Source: Owenia fusiformis
Taxonomy: Eukaryota; Annelida; Polychaeta; Sabellida; Oweniidae
Length of the DNA stretch: 64,000 nt
NCBI GenBank assembly: GCA_903813345.2
Contig: CAIIXF020000004.1
Location: 16,661,513 to 16,725,512 of the forward strand
Direction of reading: 5' to 3'
A program made the translations under genes and the position numbers. Below the pieces are notes generated by a model. That model was given only the letters and a program-made list of their open reading frames with translations. It did not search any database and was not told the DNA's origin. This document shows, in pieces, positions 48,799 to 59,717 of the stretch (the first letter of the stretch is position 1; each line of letters opens with the position of its first letter).

Positions 48799-51700
48799 CT
48801 ATAGTCTCTCTTCTTCAAGTTCGTTGTAATCTGTGATAAACCTCTGTCTCCAACTTCTTCTGCAGCCATTTGTAAACAGTGTATATGCTGCCTTTGTTAT
48901 AAATCCTACACCTAGGAGTCCAAAGTAAGAGCCATACACTATGAACTGAAAGGGTAAAAAATATTTTAATGAAAGTTCAATGTTGCGAAGAATTTATTGG
49001 CGACATTATGCTGTTAAACGGTAGCCTTATAAAGGGTGTTGGATCTAAAATCTAATAATAATCTAAACAGTGCTCTTTAAGACTCAATATTTCTAATTGC
49101 TTTTTCTAAATGGATATACATGTAACATGAAAGAGTGACAGAACACAATTTATCGTATGATCTGTAAAATGAAGCCTTCTGATTGGTCAGTTCTTGTGCT
49201 GTACCAATCTGTATTGCTACTGAGATTGTCCTCATTGATCATCTCTGTCGCAATACAGAAACTATTGGTACGGAGGGGGCATTCTCAGTAGCAATACAGA
49301 GGATCACACGATAAAAACGTTATAGAATGATTTGAAGTGCAATACAGGATATATTCTGTCTCAATATTCTGTATTGGCACTCGACTTCGTCCGGTTCCAA
49401 TACAGAATTTCTCCAGCAGAATATATCCTGTATTGCACTTCAAATCATTCAAACCTTACTTATAAATATGAATGGACAATAAATAAATAGATATTAATCT
49501 TGAAATGAAAGATTCCACATGTCTGAAGCAAAAATTTAGTGCCACTTTAACCTAATTCATAGAAAGTCACCCTAATACAAATACCTTATTTTCTCTCATA
49601 AACACACACCTTACTTTTCCATGGAAGACCCTGGCAACTTAAGGGACAAAAATCAAGGAAAGGTAAAAATTTGAAAAAATAATTGGGTAATAATAGGGTT
49701 AATTCACTCACTACTAGCAATTGAGCCATTTCTGTGCACAATGCTAGACATGTCTCTGTAATACATCACAGGATAAAAATCAAAATATGGTAATGTAATT
49801 TTCCAAAATGTAGATCTACCTGTGTCGTGACAGGGGAGTCCAGACCTCCTTTATCAACTAGGATGGCAGTCATTGTTGTCTGTAGCGCCAAGGCAACAAA
49901 TGTGTTGCATCCAAACACCAAGGCATATCTCTCAGTCACAAGCTGGCCAGCTATTTGGAACCTGGAAATGAAATTTGGTATTTGTCAAGTTATTCTCCAC
50001 CAGGATGCAATGTGTTAACTGGAAAAGAGGTTTCTCCTTTGAGAGACAATGTGTTAACTGGAAAAGAGGTTTCTCCTTCAGGAGACAATGTTATAATATG
50101 AAAGGAATATAACATTTATATAATTTTCTTCAAGAAATTACAATAAATATTTCAGCATTAAACATGGGACAGCAGGCCCTTAGCCTTAGGGGGGGGGGGC
50201 AAAAATTCTTTCAAAATCATGTAGTCTTTCACCATTTTGAGCACTTTTCAAGTGATTTTCACCATATTTGGGCCCAAATTTTTAAATGTGAACCCCCCCT
50301 GGAAATTTTTGAAAACTGAACACCCCTTGGCAAATCCTGGCTACGGGTCTGTACAGTATAGTAGTGAATAACTTACGTTGCTATAGTGATGACCATTTGG
50401 TATGATGCTCTAAACATCACATAGAACACATAAGCAATCCATATACTATGAGTCTGTGACATCACAATAAGAAGGACTGCATCAACCAATGAGATCACAC
50501 CCATCAGAAGTTCCCCATAAATCCTCCAGTTGAATTTGACGTAGCCAAGTCCCAGCGCAATGAGGGCCCCTGCAAAACAATGCAAAATTAAGATGAACTG
50601 TCAATGATCTTCCTCATTAATTCTTAAAGTGATTATCTGAAGTGGTATATTATACAGGGGGTCTTTTAACAGAAACTTCTAAATAGTTCCCAATTTAATT
50701 TGATGTAAGCTGGTTTCCTTTAGGAGACAAATTCAATTTGATCACAACTTAATTTACTTATCCATGGACCATGGACTTTCAGAGAAGGCCCATGATTACA
50801 TAACTACAATATATTTCACATACCAGAGAGAGTTGAGAATGCCTCCACAGCCCCATTATACACGCCTGGGTTATCCCGTGATGGACTAATCACATCCCAA
50901 AGGTTCTGGATATAGTTCCCAACTTGGAAATTCCCACACGTCGCAAATGCCCACCATAATGACCACTTCAGCAGATACATATTTGTGTAGCAGTCTCTGA
51001 AATCTCTCCATAGTAAAGTGAAGTTTTCTGAGCACATTGCTTTTAAAGTCTTGCTGTTTTTAATCCGACCGCTGACACCATTTGTAACATCATTTGGGAC
51101 TTCTGTAGAACCACTCCTTGATGTGCTTTCTTCAGTAATGGGATCATTGTTACCGTAGAAACCAGATGTTACCTTATATGGACTTAGACTTGATATACTA
51201 CCTAATATGGAGCTGGTATCATTTTCCCAGGCTGCATTGCTGCACCTGAGTTCTTGTTGGCAATCTGTTTCATATGTGGGTGGAGTTTGGTTGAAAGAAG
51301 GAGGAGTCTGTTTGTCAGTAGGAGGAGTTATTGCACTGTTTATGGGAGTGGCTTCACTTATTTGATTTCTTATTTGTGCTGAATCTGATAATTCCTTATT
51401 GTTCTGAGAAACAGATGAATTGTCATTGATTTGATTATCATGATGAGGGATGGTAGGCGGGGCTTCATTAGTTTGATTGACTGACTCAGGTTGAGATCGA
51501 TCCCTAAAATATCTTCCAAATTTAACACTTGGGAGGCATAGTGATACGATAAACGCCAGCGAAACACTACCTAGTGAAACACAGTTCAGGGCAAAATAAT
51601 CAGCCACTTTAAGAGATATCAAAAGCTGCCCCAGTGTACCTGCGATGAATTTTCCTGATAATGTAGCTGTACGTGTAAAGCTAGTCACTTTTTGGTAGTG

Positions 51701-52081
51701 ATCTGTACTAACTGCAGGATAAATGTAAGAATAATAAGCAATTTCAGTCGCAGTTGCAAATCCATATGTAAATTGCATTATTTGCATTTGGAAGACCCCT
51801 TGGCCCCATAGTAGTAAAAGCCATGTTGCGATGTATGTCAAAGCTTCAAACACAATAACTGGTTTATATTTCAGAAGATCCGTCAGAAGGAAGACCAAAG
51901 GCAAGGCACCCAGATATGAATATGTCCACACTGGATATACCTGATTGTTCACTTGCTCCTCAGTTAAGTTTTTAAGAGGTCCTTTTAGGTAGGGTGTAAG
52001 GAAAGCTTCTGAAGGACGCATCTCTTTTAGGAACCCATAGCAGCATATGACACCAGTTGCAATCCTCCAATCAACAGGCAT
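48799..52081 (-). CDS. SLC19 family carrier (reduced folate / thiamine transporter), 4 coding exons
   Basis: Exons 52081-50824, 50569-50377, 49961-49820 and 48945-48799 join in phase to 579 aa. A 5' UTR acceptor lies at 52093/52094 (ATTTTCAG). The N-terminus carries the family signature [18 protein letters not shown] in or beside TM1. TM segments follow to about residue 190. A long polar Ser/Thr/Asn/Pro loop (about 200-345) separates the two halves. The second half has [20 protein letters not shown], then [19 protein letters not shown] and [16 protein letters not shown]. These plasma-membrane carriers import thiamine (SLC19A2/3) or reduced folates (SLC19A1), and the sequence alone does not decide which. 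Its length is in range and nothing appears broken. Confidence 0.92.
49200..49310. repeat. Hairpin repeat in SLC19 intron, first of two
   Basis: TCTGTATTGCTACTGAGA and TCTCAGTAGCAATACAGA form the arms. CAATACAG words continue into the next palindrome. Confidence 0.7.
49325..49450. repeat. Perfect 34-bp-arm hairpin in SLC19 intron, second of two
   Basis: Left arm begins GAATGATTTGAAGTGCAATA and the right arm ends TATTGCACTTCAAATCATTC, with the arms continuing through CAGGATATATTCTG. The centre has a smaller CTGTATTGG/CCAATACAG inversion. It follows directly on the 49200-49310 hairpin, and both use CAATACAG. Confidence 0.85.
50167..50355. repeat. G-run dispersed repeat E, SLC19 intron
   Basis: A run of G followed by CAAAAATTCTTTCAAAATCA, TTTCACCATTTTGAGCAC, and ending CTTGGCAAATCCTGGCTACG. 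Relatives are at 52277-52485, about 53205-53365, 48690-48795 and 19545-19650. Confidence 0.7.
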
Positions 52082-52276
52082 ATTGTCAGTTTTCTGAAAA
52101 TATTATCAATAATTTTTTTAAGAAACATCCCAACCCACCCCTAGATGTATCAAATCATACGGATTGACAACCCCCAGACTTCTGCTTTGTCTCCAATACA
52201 TGTACTCTAGCATAGCCAGAATGAGGCAAATGAGGCTTTGAGAAATATTCCTCTGTCAGTCATGAGTTATATATTA

Positions 52277-52485
52277 ACAGGCCAGGCCCCAGGGGGGGGG
52301 GGGGAGTTTGCAGGGTTCGGCCAAAAATTCTTTAAAAATCATGCAGTTTTTCACCATTTTGAGCACCTCTCAAGTGATTTTAGCCATATGTGGGCCAAAA
52401 TTGTCAAATGTGAACCTCCCATGGACATTTTTGAAAACTGAACATTGATTGCCCTTGGCAAATCCTGGCTACAGGCCTGATTAAT
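52277..52485. repeat. G-run dispersed repeat E
   Basis: CAGGCCCCAGG plus a G run at the left and GGCTACAGGCCTG at the right. The body matches 50167-50355 closely. Confidence 0.7.
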
Positions 52486-53204
52486 TGTACTCATAACTTT
52501 TTAATCTTAAATCCTAAATTTTTGATTCAATCGTGCACAATCTCAATACATAAAGGTTATCATCTTGTATTATTATTGCCAGGTACTGTAAGCGAGGCAA
52601 GGTTTGGAAATTTTTTCGCCTCGTTGCTTTTTTTCTTCCAGGCTACGTCACTGCATGATGTATGACTTTTTTCTAGTTCCAAGAGTTACAGTGTTAAGTC
52701 TATTACTCTTTGGAACTAGATACACATGTAAGTATTATAACCACGCGATCTGGAAAAATTCTTAAGACAAGAGAAAGTTCATTCGCGAGACAGTGGTCAA
52801 GAATGGACTAAGTTTACTGGACACTTACTTCCACAGTCAATTGCAGTTTGATTTGGGAAAGCCAAAATTAGATTGTATCACTTTAGCTTGTATTTGTGAA
52901 TGCAAATAAGGGATATACTATTTTATGACCATGCAACTCATTAAATATGAATGGAATAGTGGCAGGTACTATTCATATTTAAATGAGTTTCCAATAAAAT
53001 AGTAGGTTAATCAGGTAGCCAACAGCCTTTCACTGGCGGGCGGATCAAGGAGCTAAAAAGTGGGGGGCAGATTTTAAGTTCTACAAAAAATATCCACGCA
53101 AGTAATACCCAAAATTGGGCCCCTCAAAAAAATTTGAGGCCCATTTTTTGATAATTTGGCTTAAAAAGGCCAAGTTTTGCCCAAAAAGGCCCATAATTGA
53201 GGCC

Positions 53205-53365
53205 AAACAATATTTGGGGGAAAATATTGGGGCCCACCAAAGGGGCTGGGGGGGGGCAGGCCCCATGCCCCACCATGGCCATTTTTTGGACAAAATTGTC
53301 AAAAGTGAACACCCCTGGAATTTTTTGAAAAAGTGACCTCCCTTGACAATTCCTTACTACGGGTC
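53205..53365. repeat. G-run dispersed repeat E, partial
   Basis: G run, GGCCCCATGCCCC, then AAAATTGTCAAAAGTGAACA and TTACTACGGGTCTAG, like the end of the family. Confidence 0.6.
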
Positions 53366-54132
53366 TAGTAGGCTTGTAGTTATTAGCCTACAAAGAAAAA
53401 AGCTGACTACACCCGACTGACTAGGCCTACAGCTACAATTTGTTTATTTATCCTATTTATTGCAAGTGCAATCATGGGCTTTCAAATCTAGTTTTAGTTA
53501 CTTCCTTCTTTCTTGTCCACAAATGGATGTAGTGCTCTAGAATGAAGTGGTTTATTAATTGGGTCAGTAAATACAATATGACACACTTCTTGAGTGTCAT
53601 GACACAAAAATAACCTAGAATATATCTGGGTCGGGTACTTACTTCCTTGTCAACATCCTCACGGAAATAAAGTCTTTTGATACTCGTTATGAAATCCAGG
53701 GTTCACCGGATATTACTCCTGAAATCGCATTTTATACAACAAACAAGTACAATAAATCAACCAACGATCATATTATGTTTTCAAGAGATATATGAAATAA
53801 CTTTATGAGTTTTTATTAATAAAATTCAACTTATGTTTGGGAAAAATAAGGTTGGAAAGTTTGATTGGATTTTTCTAACCAGTCTCAGCTTTTGTAAGGG
53901 TGAAGGGGAAACAAATACATGTATTGCCACTAAAATGGATGAGTTTGCGTTCTGAGGACAATGTACATACATTAATCGGATGCTCAGTACAAGGTATAGT
54001 TGACTTACAAATTGATTGCATTTTATTGATTGCATTGTTTGCTACATAAAGGGCGAATTATGCCAATGAAAAAACGTTTGACATGTTTTCATTTTTTATA
54101 AACATTTTCAATCGAGGTCAACACTCAGAGAC

Positions 54133-54212
54133 CACGGATAGTGGGAAGTCCTCCATATAATATATTACTTATATTATTTACCTCCTAGATGGAGGACTTC
54201 CCACTATCCGTG
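54133..54212. mobile_element. 80-bp hAT-type MITE
   Basis: Arms CACGGATAGTGGGAAGTCCT (54133 on) and AGGACTTCCCACTATCCGTG (to 54212). The 8-bp sequence TCAGAGAC is duplicated exactly at 54125-54132 and 54213-54220. An 8-bp duplication is the hAT hallmark. The element is minimal: 24-bp arms around about 32 AT-rich bases. Confidence 0.85.
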
Positions 54213-54929
54213 TCAGAGACACATCGTACAAATTTTTAAGTTTTATTTTTTGTGCATTATCCGTATATATACTTTTATTTACTCTACCGAGCTGACAGAA
54301 GTCAGCTCTGGGAAGTTGGATGTATGTGAACTTGAAAAGAATAAATCGAGCCCATTTTGACTAAACGCTGTACTGAGTAGCGTTTATAATACGCTATATA
54401 TTTGAATCAATACATAATTTATTTGTTGTTACCTTATTTTGTTCCTTCAATAGTCTGTTGTTGTAGTAAATCAATGTTCTTGTAGACAACAAAACTTTTG
54501 AATTTAGATTCCAGCCATTTTAGGTCACGCGAGATCTCGTGACTTTCGAAAGTAAAAATTTGCTACAAAATAACTCGCGCTAGCTAAATATGATATAGTC
54601 ACGTGATCTCTCAGCGGTAATACCCATGCGCATAAAAGTACAATGCGCATGTGCACGCATGCGTAAAAAGTTAAAAAATGGTGCTCGCCAGATTTGGAAT
54701 TTCTCCATTTTAACTGCAATTACACAAGAAGTAGGACTTATTGTCACCACGCGTGATGAAAAGGGCAAGTTACATTCAATTATCTTCTTAAATACCGTTT
54801 CTTATTCCAGCGCGCCTGCTGGAAGTTGGAGAAAACCGCTTCACAGGACGGTATATTCTAACGGTGCTTCAGCTGGCTTTTGAGCCAGCTGTGTTCAGTA
54901 AACTTTTATGGTTATATTTTTATTTTAGG

Positions 54930-55723
54930 ATGTCTTCTACGACTCCAACTCCACCCAATGAAGTGGGAATGTCAGAAAATAAGTTTACTGATAGTAAACG
55001 TGCATCAGACTTGCTCCTTGGGATGTCTTCTCTGTATGCCAATAAACAAATGAGTGATGTCACACTGGTGGTTGACAACCAAGACTATCCCTGTCATCGA
55101 AACATCTTGGCTATATCCAGTCCATTCTTTATGGCAATGTTCACGAATGACCTCGCTGAAAAGCAACAAGATAAAATCAAACTGAAAGACCTTGATAGTA
55201 AAACGATGGAATTAATCCTGGATTACATCTACACGGGTACTGTAAATTTATGCGAGGAAACAGTGCCTAATTTATTATCAGCAGCGAATCTCTTCCAGTT
55301 GTTATCATTACGTGATGGCTGTGCAACATTCATGACAAAACATGTCACAATCTCAAACTGTATCGGTGTATATTTCTTTGCCAAGGCTCATCAGTGCATA
55401 CCACTTGCAAACAGTGCGAAAGAAATCTTAATGAGTCGATTCACGATTCTGTGCCGGGAACAGGAATTCCTAAGCCTCCCTTATGACAAGCTGATTGAGA
55501 TTATCAAATGTAGTGACTTAAGTGTCGTAAAAGAAGAAAAAATTTATGAGGCGTGCATAACATGGCTGAACTGTAACACTGAGGAGCGACTACCATATTT
55601 ACCCCAAATAATGCAATATATAAGATTTGCTAACATATCTTCATATTATTTTTGCGACAAAATCGACAAGAATCCATCATTCGTGCAAAGTGAAGAACTG
55701 AAGGAGATCTTACAGAAAGTGAG
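54930..55723 (+). CDS. BTB-BACK protein (KLHL-like), 5' coding exon, gene incomplete
   Basis: The exon follows TTTTTATTTTAG and begins GATG. MSSTTPTPPNEVGMSENKF leads to a BTB domain (residues about 36-140: DVTLVVDNQDYPCHRNILA, LILDYIYTGTVNL). A BACK domain follows (about 145-245: REQEFLSLPYDKLIEII, WLNCNTEERLPYL). It ends at AAAGTGAG with donor GTAAGTT (55724), after 264 codons plus 2 nt. Kelch-like proteins of this layout are usually substrate adaptors for cullin-3 ubiquitin ligases. Kelch repeats should follow, but none is recognisable on this strand to 64000. The next exon may lie outside, or the protein may lack them. An upstream in-frame ATG (54864) exists only if the acceptor is not used. 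Confidence 0.88.
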
Positions 55724-55957
55724 GTAAGTTATGATAATTATAATATAAGTATTTGATAATTATTATTATTAAATAATATAAAGGTACATGTATGATTATA
55801 TTTTACACATTTTTACAGACAACTGTGCTTGTTTTCGTCATGGGCTTTCAACTAGACAATATTGCTTCAATTCCAAAACCCAAGAAATGAGTGTCACAAA
55901 TTGCTTGACAAAATAATCAAAATATCATGAGGAAACTCTTGTTAGATAATTTTTATA

Positions 55958-56200
55958 TTGCCTCCGTGGTTTAAAGGTTATCTAGCTGGACTTCTAATGC
56001 CAAGGTCCTGGGTTAAATCCCATCATGTGGCAAAAGGAGCTAGCTAGTGTAAACTACTGTAGTACACCATAGAGGTGTCTACTAGAGTGCTGCTAATGCG
56101 ATAAAAGGCTGGTGCTGGTTAGAACTGCCTATGGTCCTAGCCAGGATAAAGATAACATGTCCTGTTAGATTAATAGGAGGATCTGTCTACCTTCAGATAT
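55958..56200 (+). repeat. tRNA-derived SINE
   Basis: Starts TTGCCTCCGTGGTTTAAAGG (A-box-like TGGTTTAAAGG), with B-box-like GGTCCTGGGTTAAATCCC about 45 bases on, the spacing of a tRNA-type Pol III promoter. A tRNA-unrelated body follows. The 3' end is uncertain. Confidence 0.6.
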
Positions 56201-56775
56201 CAAGTTACATTATCCTACCACATATATATGCCATGTTTCCCTTTGCATTCGTTTGACTTCACTTCTTAAAAGAGAGCTTTGTCTTCACTCTTTCAAACTA
56301 AAATAAACCTGTGAACTCACCGCGCCAATCAGTGTTCGTCGGCCAAATTTGACAGACGTTCTATATATGGTCATTCCTTCTGATGTCATCGTTGAGCACG
56401 GAATTGACCAATGACATGCGCATATTTAATTAGAACGCATTTAGCGTATGTTTCTTCAAGCTCGCTGATTGGTGGAAGAAAGGTCAGCGCGTAGGTCAGA
56501 AGTGATTTATTATCCAAACTGTCACCGGTACCCGTCCTGGGAGCGGGGCTACTAAACTGTAATATGGTCTCTACTAGGCAGAGTGTACTTTAACTAGACT
56601 CTACACGCAGGGTAATGCCATGTGGTGTCGCATGTGCGATTATTGTAACTCAGATAAATTAATACATCAAAGTAGGCCACAAAAATGTGTGTGAGGTATT
56701 TTATTTATTCACTATTATAGTAAGTTGAACATCTGGTGGGAGGTGAACACTATATACTACATTTCTTAACATATC

Positions 56776-56781
56776 TTTATT
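56776..56781 (-). promoter_or_regulatory. Poly(A) signal of the somatomedin-B gene
   Basis: AATAAA on the minus strand (TTTATT on plus) about 36 bases after the TAA stop. Confidence 0.55.
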
Positions 56782-56816
56782 AGACCTCCATTAATGTAAA
56801 CTAAACATAAAATGTT

Positions 56817-58418
56817 TTACAGTGAAAATGTGATAATGATAATCAAAAAGATGTCCCCTGATGTTACTAACAGAGGCATCACAGATGCACATGAGGATGT
56901 ACTGTTTAGAACTGGTTCTGGATCATGTGGATTGACTGCTTCCAATTGCACTATCTTATAAGTCATATTTATCTGGGACAAGCTTTTCTCTTCTGCTAGC
57001 AATACAAAAGTCTCATATCTGTTTTTCATATTTCTATCTACCACATGATTTGGTACATTTTCAGGGAATGATACATTGAACCTCATAATTGTTGTCAAAT
57101 CTATATTATATTGATCACCAGTGGGAGATGCAATGTGATCATAATCTATGTAACCCGTAGGAATAAATGTGTCATGTAGTAGATCTTCAAGAATCTTGAC
57201 ATGTTCTTCCCAATCATAATTTAACAATGTCCTTTCTCTTACAATGGTTTGAACTAATTTCCCTATCATGGCACACCTTCCCCCATTTTTAACATAACCA
57301 TCAGGACAAGCTACTGCCATACAACTTGATTCAGCCGTACATTCAAGTTCAAACCCAACGCTCTGAATTCCTGAAGAAGGACGAACATTAAGGCTTCTTT
57401 TGTTATCTACAGAAACATCAACTAATATTTGAAACGAGAACAATTCAAGTGTAGCTGAACTTCTGTACCCCAAATTAATGTGGCAACTTTGATGATTCAT
57501 AGCTGTGGGGTTTGCACAAAACCAACAAAACTTGTTATGGTACACGATCCCAGGGACAGGATTTGGTTCATCTGTCGGAGCTTGTACAGGATGAAGCCCA
57601 GATGTTGCGCAGAGCTCACTCAATCCTTCATCAGCGCAGCTAGGACATTTATACTCCGTTGGAACACAGCTTCGCACTCTGGCATTATCTGGTGGTATGA
57701 ACTTGGAGGCACATGACTTTGAATTTAGAATCTTTTTAATGAAGTTCATATCAGGGTTTTTCACATCATGGTCTGTTAATATTCTGTCTTCACATATCGT
57801 TTGTATGGCCCACAATTTTGGTTTCTTCACATTGTTACATCTTGCACAGTCAATATTCTTGTACATAATACCTGTTTCTGGATCTACAGCTGGAGTCTGA
57901 GATATTATTTCGTCATTATAATGTTTTGGTGTTTTACACGAAACCTCTAATGATGAGTCATGATGAGCCAAATCACAACTAGATTTAAGATACACATACA
58001 TAGTTCCATTTATCGCCTCACAATCATATTTTCCTCTCTCACTTCTATTAATGTCTAGTATCTTTGTTTCATTTGACAAAGTATGCAAACACGATTCAAT
58101 AAAATCAGGACAGCAATCTCCATAATAAAGACAATCTAGATCGCAAAAACATCGCCTTTTACCACCACAGTTATTTTTGCACGATTGGACAAATAAGGAA
58201 GAATCGCAGTCCCTTGATGTTCCATTGTTGTGCCAGTTGGGATGCCCTTCTTTGCAAGCTCTTTGTGCTTTAGAAATACTAGTACTCTTTTTCAGGATAT
58301 TCTTTTCACTTTGTAAATTTCTACTTGATGATTGTGCAGTTGCTCCATTAGTTGTCGCTAGTATGTTACATATTATGTTAAGCACAATAAAGCGGCCTTT
58401 CTTTGCAGCGTAAAACAT
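56817..58418 (-). CDS. Secreted or GPI-anchored somatomedin-B domain protein, intronless
   Basis: 533 aa in one exon. Residues 9-28 (RFIVLNIICNILATTNGATA) form a signal peptide. A somatomedin-B domain at about 79-110 has all eight cysteines (C80, C84, C90, C92, C96, C102, C103, C110), with CFCDLDCLYYGDCCPDF. Further cysteine-paired ectodomain follows: MYKNIDCARCNNV, YHNKFCWFCANPT, CPDGYVKNGGRC. This layout is seen in the ectodomains of invertebrate adhesion- or methuselah-like GPCRs, but here there is no 7TM. The C-terminus SGDIFLIIIITFSL after a small, Ser-rich stretch looks like a GPI signal. Ligand unknown. The lack of introns beside intron-rich neighbours suggests a retrocopy or a naturally single-exon family. 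It may lie inside an intron of the BTB gene on the other strand. Confidence 0.85.
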   Translation of the reverse strand: MFYAAKKGRFIVLNIICNILATTNGATAQSSSRNLQSEKNILKKSTSISKAQRACKEGHPNWHNNGTSRDCDSSLFVQSCKNNCGGKRRCFCDLDCLYYGDCCPDFIESCLHTLSNETKILDINRSERGKYDCEAINGTMYVYLKSSCDLAHHDSSLEVSCKTPKHYNDEIISQTPAVDPETGIMYKNIDCARCNNVKKPKLWAIQTICEDRILTDHDVKNPDMNFIKKILNSKSCASKFIPPDNARVRSCVPTEYKCPSCADEGLSELCATSGLHPVQAPTDEPNPVPGIVYHNKFCWFCANPTAMNHQSCHINLGYRSSATLELFSFQILVDVSVDNKRSLNVRPSSGIQSVGFELECTAESSCMAVACPDGYVKNGGRCAMIGKLVQTIVRERTLLNYDWEEHVKILEDLLHDTFIPTGYIDYDHIASPTGDQYNIDLTTIMRFNVSFPENVPNHVVDRNMKNRYETFVLLAEEKSLSQINMTYKIVQLEAVNPHDPEPVLNSTSSCASVMPLLVTSGDIFLIIIITFSL

Positions 58419-59112
58419 TTTGTTTACATTTTAGTTCTGCATTGTCCTTCTTACAAATCACAAAATAAATTCTTATTAACATGAACAGCATAATCAGATA
58501 ATTGTTGTGCAAGAATTAATTTTGAATTTTAATCACCAACTACATATGCTCTATATCAATCATTCTGTCTCAGATTTTAGATCTGTGATGCCTTGAAGTA
58601 TTTGTAAGCAGCCCAATTTTGATATATCTTTAGAAGAAGTAAATACACAAGTATATGCACAAGTGCCAGCTGAGAAATACTAAACGTTATTAAAAAACAG
58701 AGCAAGAGAATAAATCATCTATGAGTGACCATTTCAGAAAGCATTAATACCCAAATTATCCCAAACTAATGATCTTATATGTAAATGAACAATTCCTAAA
58801 TCTCCCTCCTCCCTAACTATTCAGTAATCTATATCACATTCCAAGACCATAAGACCATGGGACATTTCATTCATAATCATAAGTCGTTATAATACATGTA
58901 AAAAAATAAAATAATTGTAGATACTATTCTAGTATTCATAATAAGAAAGAGCATTTATTTTCAAATTATGTGGGGCAGATAAAATATCCTGTCTCGAATA
59001 TATGTCTCGAATGTATACCTTTAAAACCCCTGAAGGAATTACTAATTCCTTTAAAGGGGTTAACTGTGTGTCAAAATGCAACATATTGATGGGTAGAAGA
59101 GGTTGAAAGCCA

Positions 59113-59717
59113 GGGGGTCATTAACAGAACTTTTGCAAAGTTACGAATTCGCAAGTCAATTGTTAATTTTATGAATTTGGTAAATGTGCATTAACAGAAC
59201 TTCTGAAAGTTATGAACGATTCGCAAAGTTACGAAAAAATGACGTCACGTATGCTTTCGTTCGTAACTTTAATAGCACCTCAGACCTTTCATAACTATGC
59301 GAAGGGCATATTTCTCATCCAGTTCTTATGTAAGGTATACAGGTTGGCAAAAAGAAATTGTTCTTCATATGCATGTTAAGTTTCAAGCTGAAATATCCAC
59401 CTATCCTTACATGATAAGCAAATATGTTCCTGAGCTGAGAATCTTTGAAATCGCGGAGACAGGTTTAATCACAGCGCGAAATGATATGAAATGACATCAT
59501 ATTTCTATTTGTGCTAAATAATGATATAAAATGACGTCACAATTTGAAATTCATTTAGGAACGATAAAACTTATGAATGACTTACGAAAGTGTTCTGTTA
59601 ATGGCCAATTCGTAACTTTACGAATTCGTAAGTCATTCGTAACTTTTTAAATATTTACGAATTTCAAGTTACAAATTACGAATTCGTAACTCTGCAAAAA
59701 TTCTGTTAATGACCCCC
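59113..59717. mobile_element. 605-bp inverted-repeat element (GGGGGTCATTAACAGAA ends)
   Basis: Left GGGGGTCATTAACAGAACTT and right TTCTGTTAATGACCCCC are inverted. The arms continue with many TTACGAATTCGTAA words in both orientations. CAG adjoins the left end and AG the right, so the target duplication is unresolved. A 65-codon frame inside (59297-59494) has no recognisable domain. Confidence 0.75.

Larger units (their letters stand above)
52094..54929. other. Between SLC19 and the BTB gene
   Basis: Contains SLC19 5' non-coding DNA. Possible 5' UTR exons end at donors near 53638 and 52828 on the minus strand. It also contains repeat E copies, a 43-bp AT inversion (about 52943-52986, ACTCATTTAAATATGAAT type), the 80-bp hAT-like MITE, and GC-richer promoter-like DNA from about 54520. 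No further gene is visible. Confidence 0.5.

Noticed and set aside
53081-53336. Frames on both strands of about 70 codons
   Set aside because: They are low-complexity frames of the G-run repeat with mirrored content, and no gene is supported.
54525-54883. Several short frames upstream of the BTB exon
   Set aside because: They overlap the likely promoter and 5' UTR region and end without domain content. The acceptor at 54928 separates them from the BTB coding frame.
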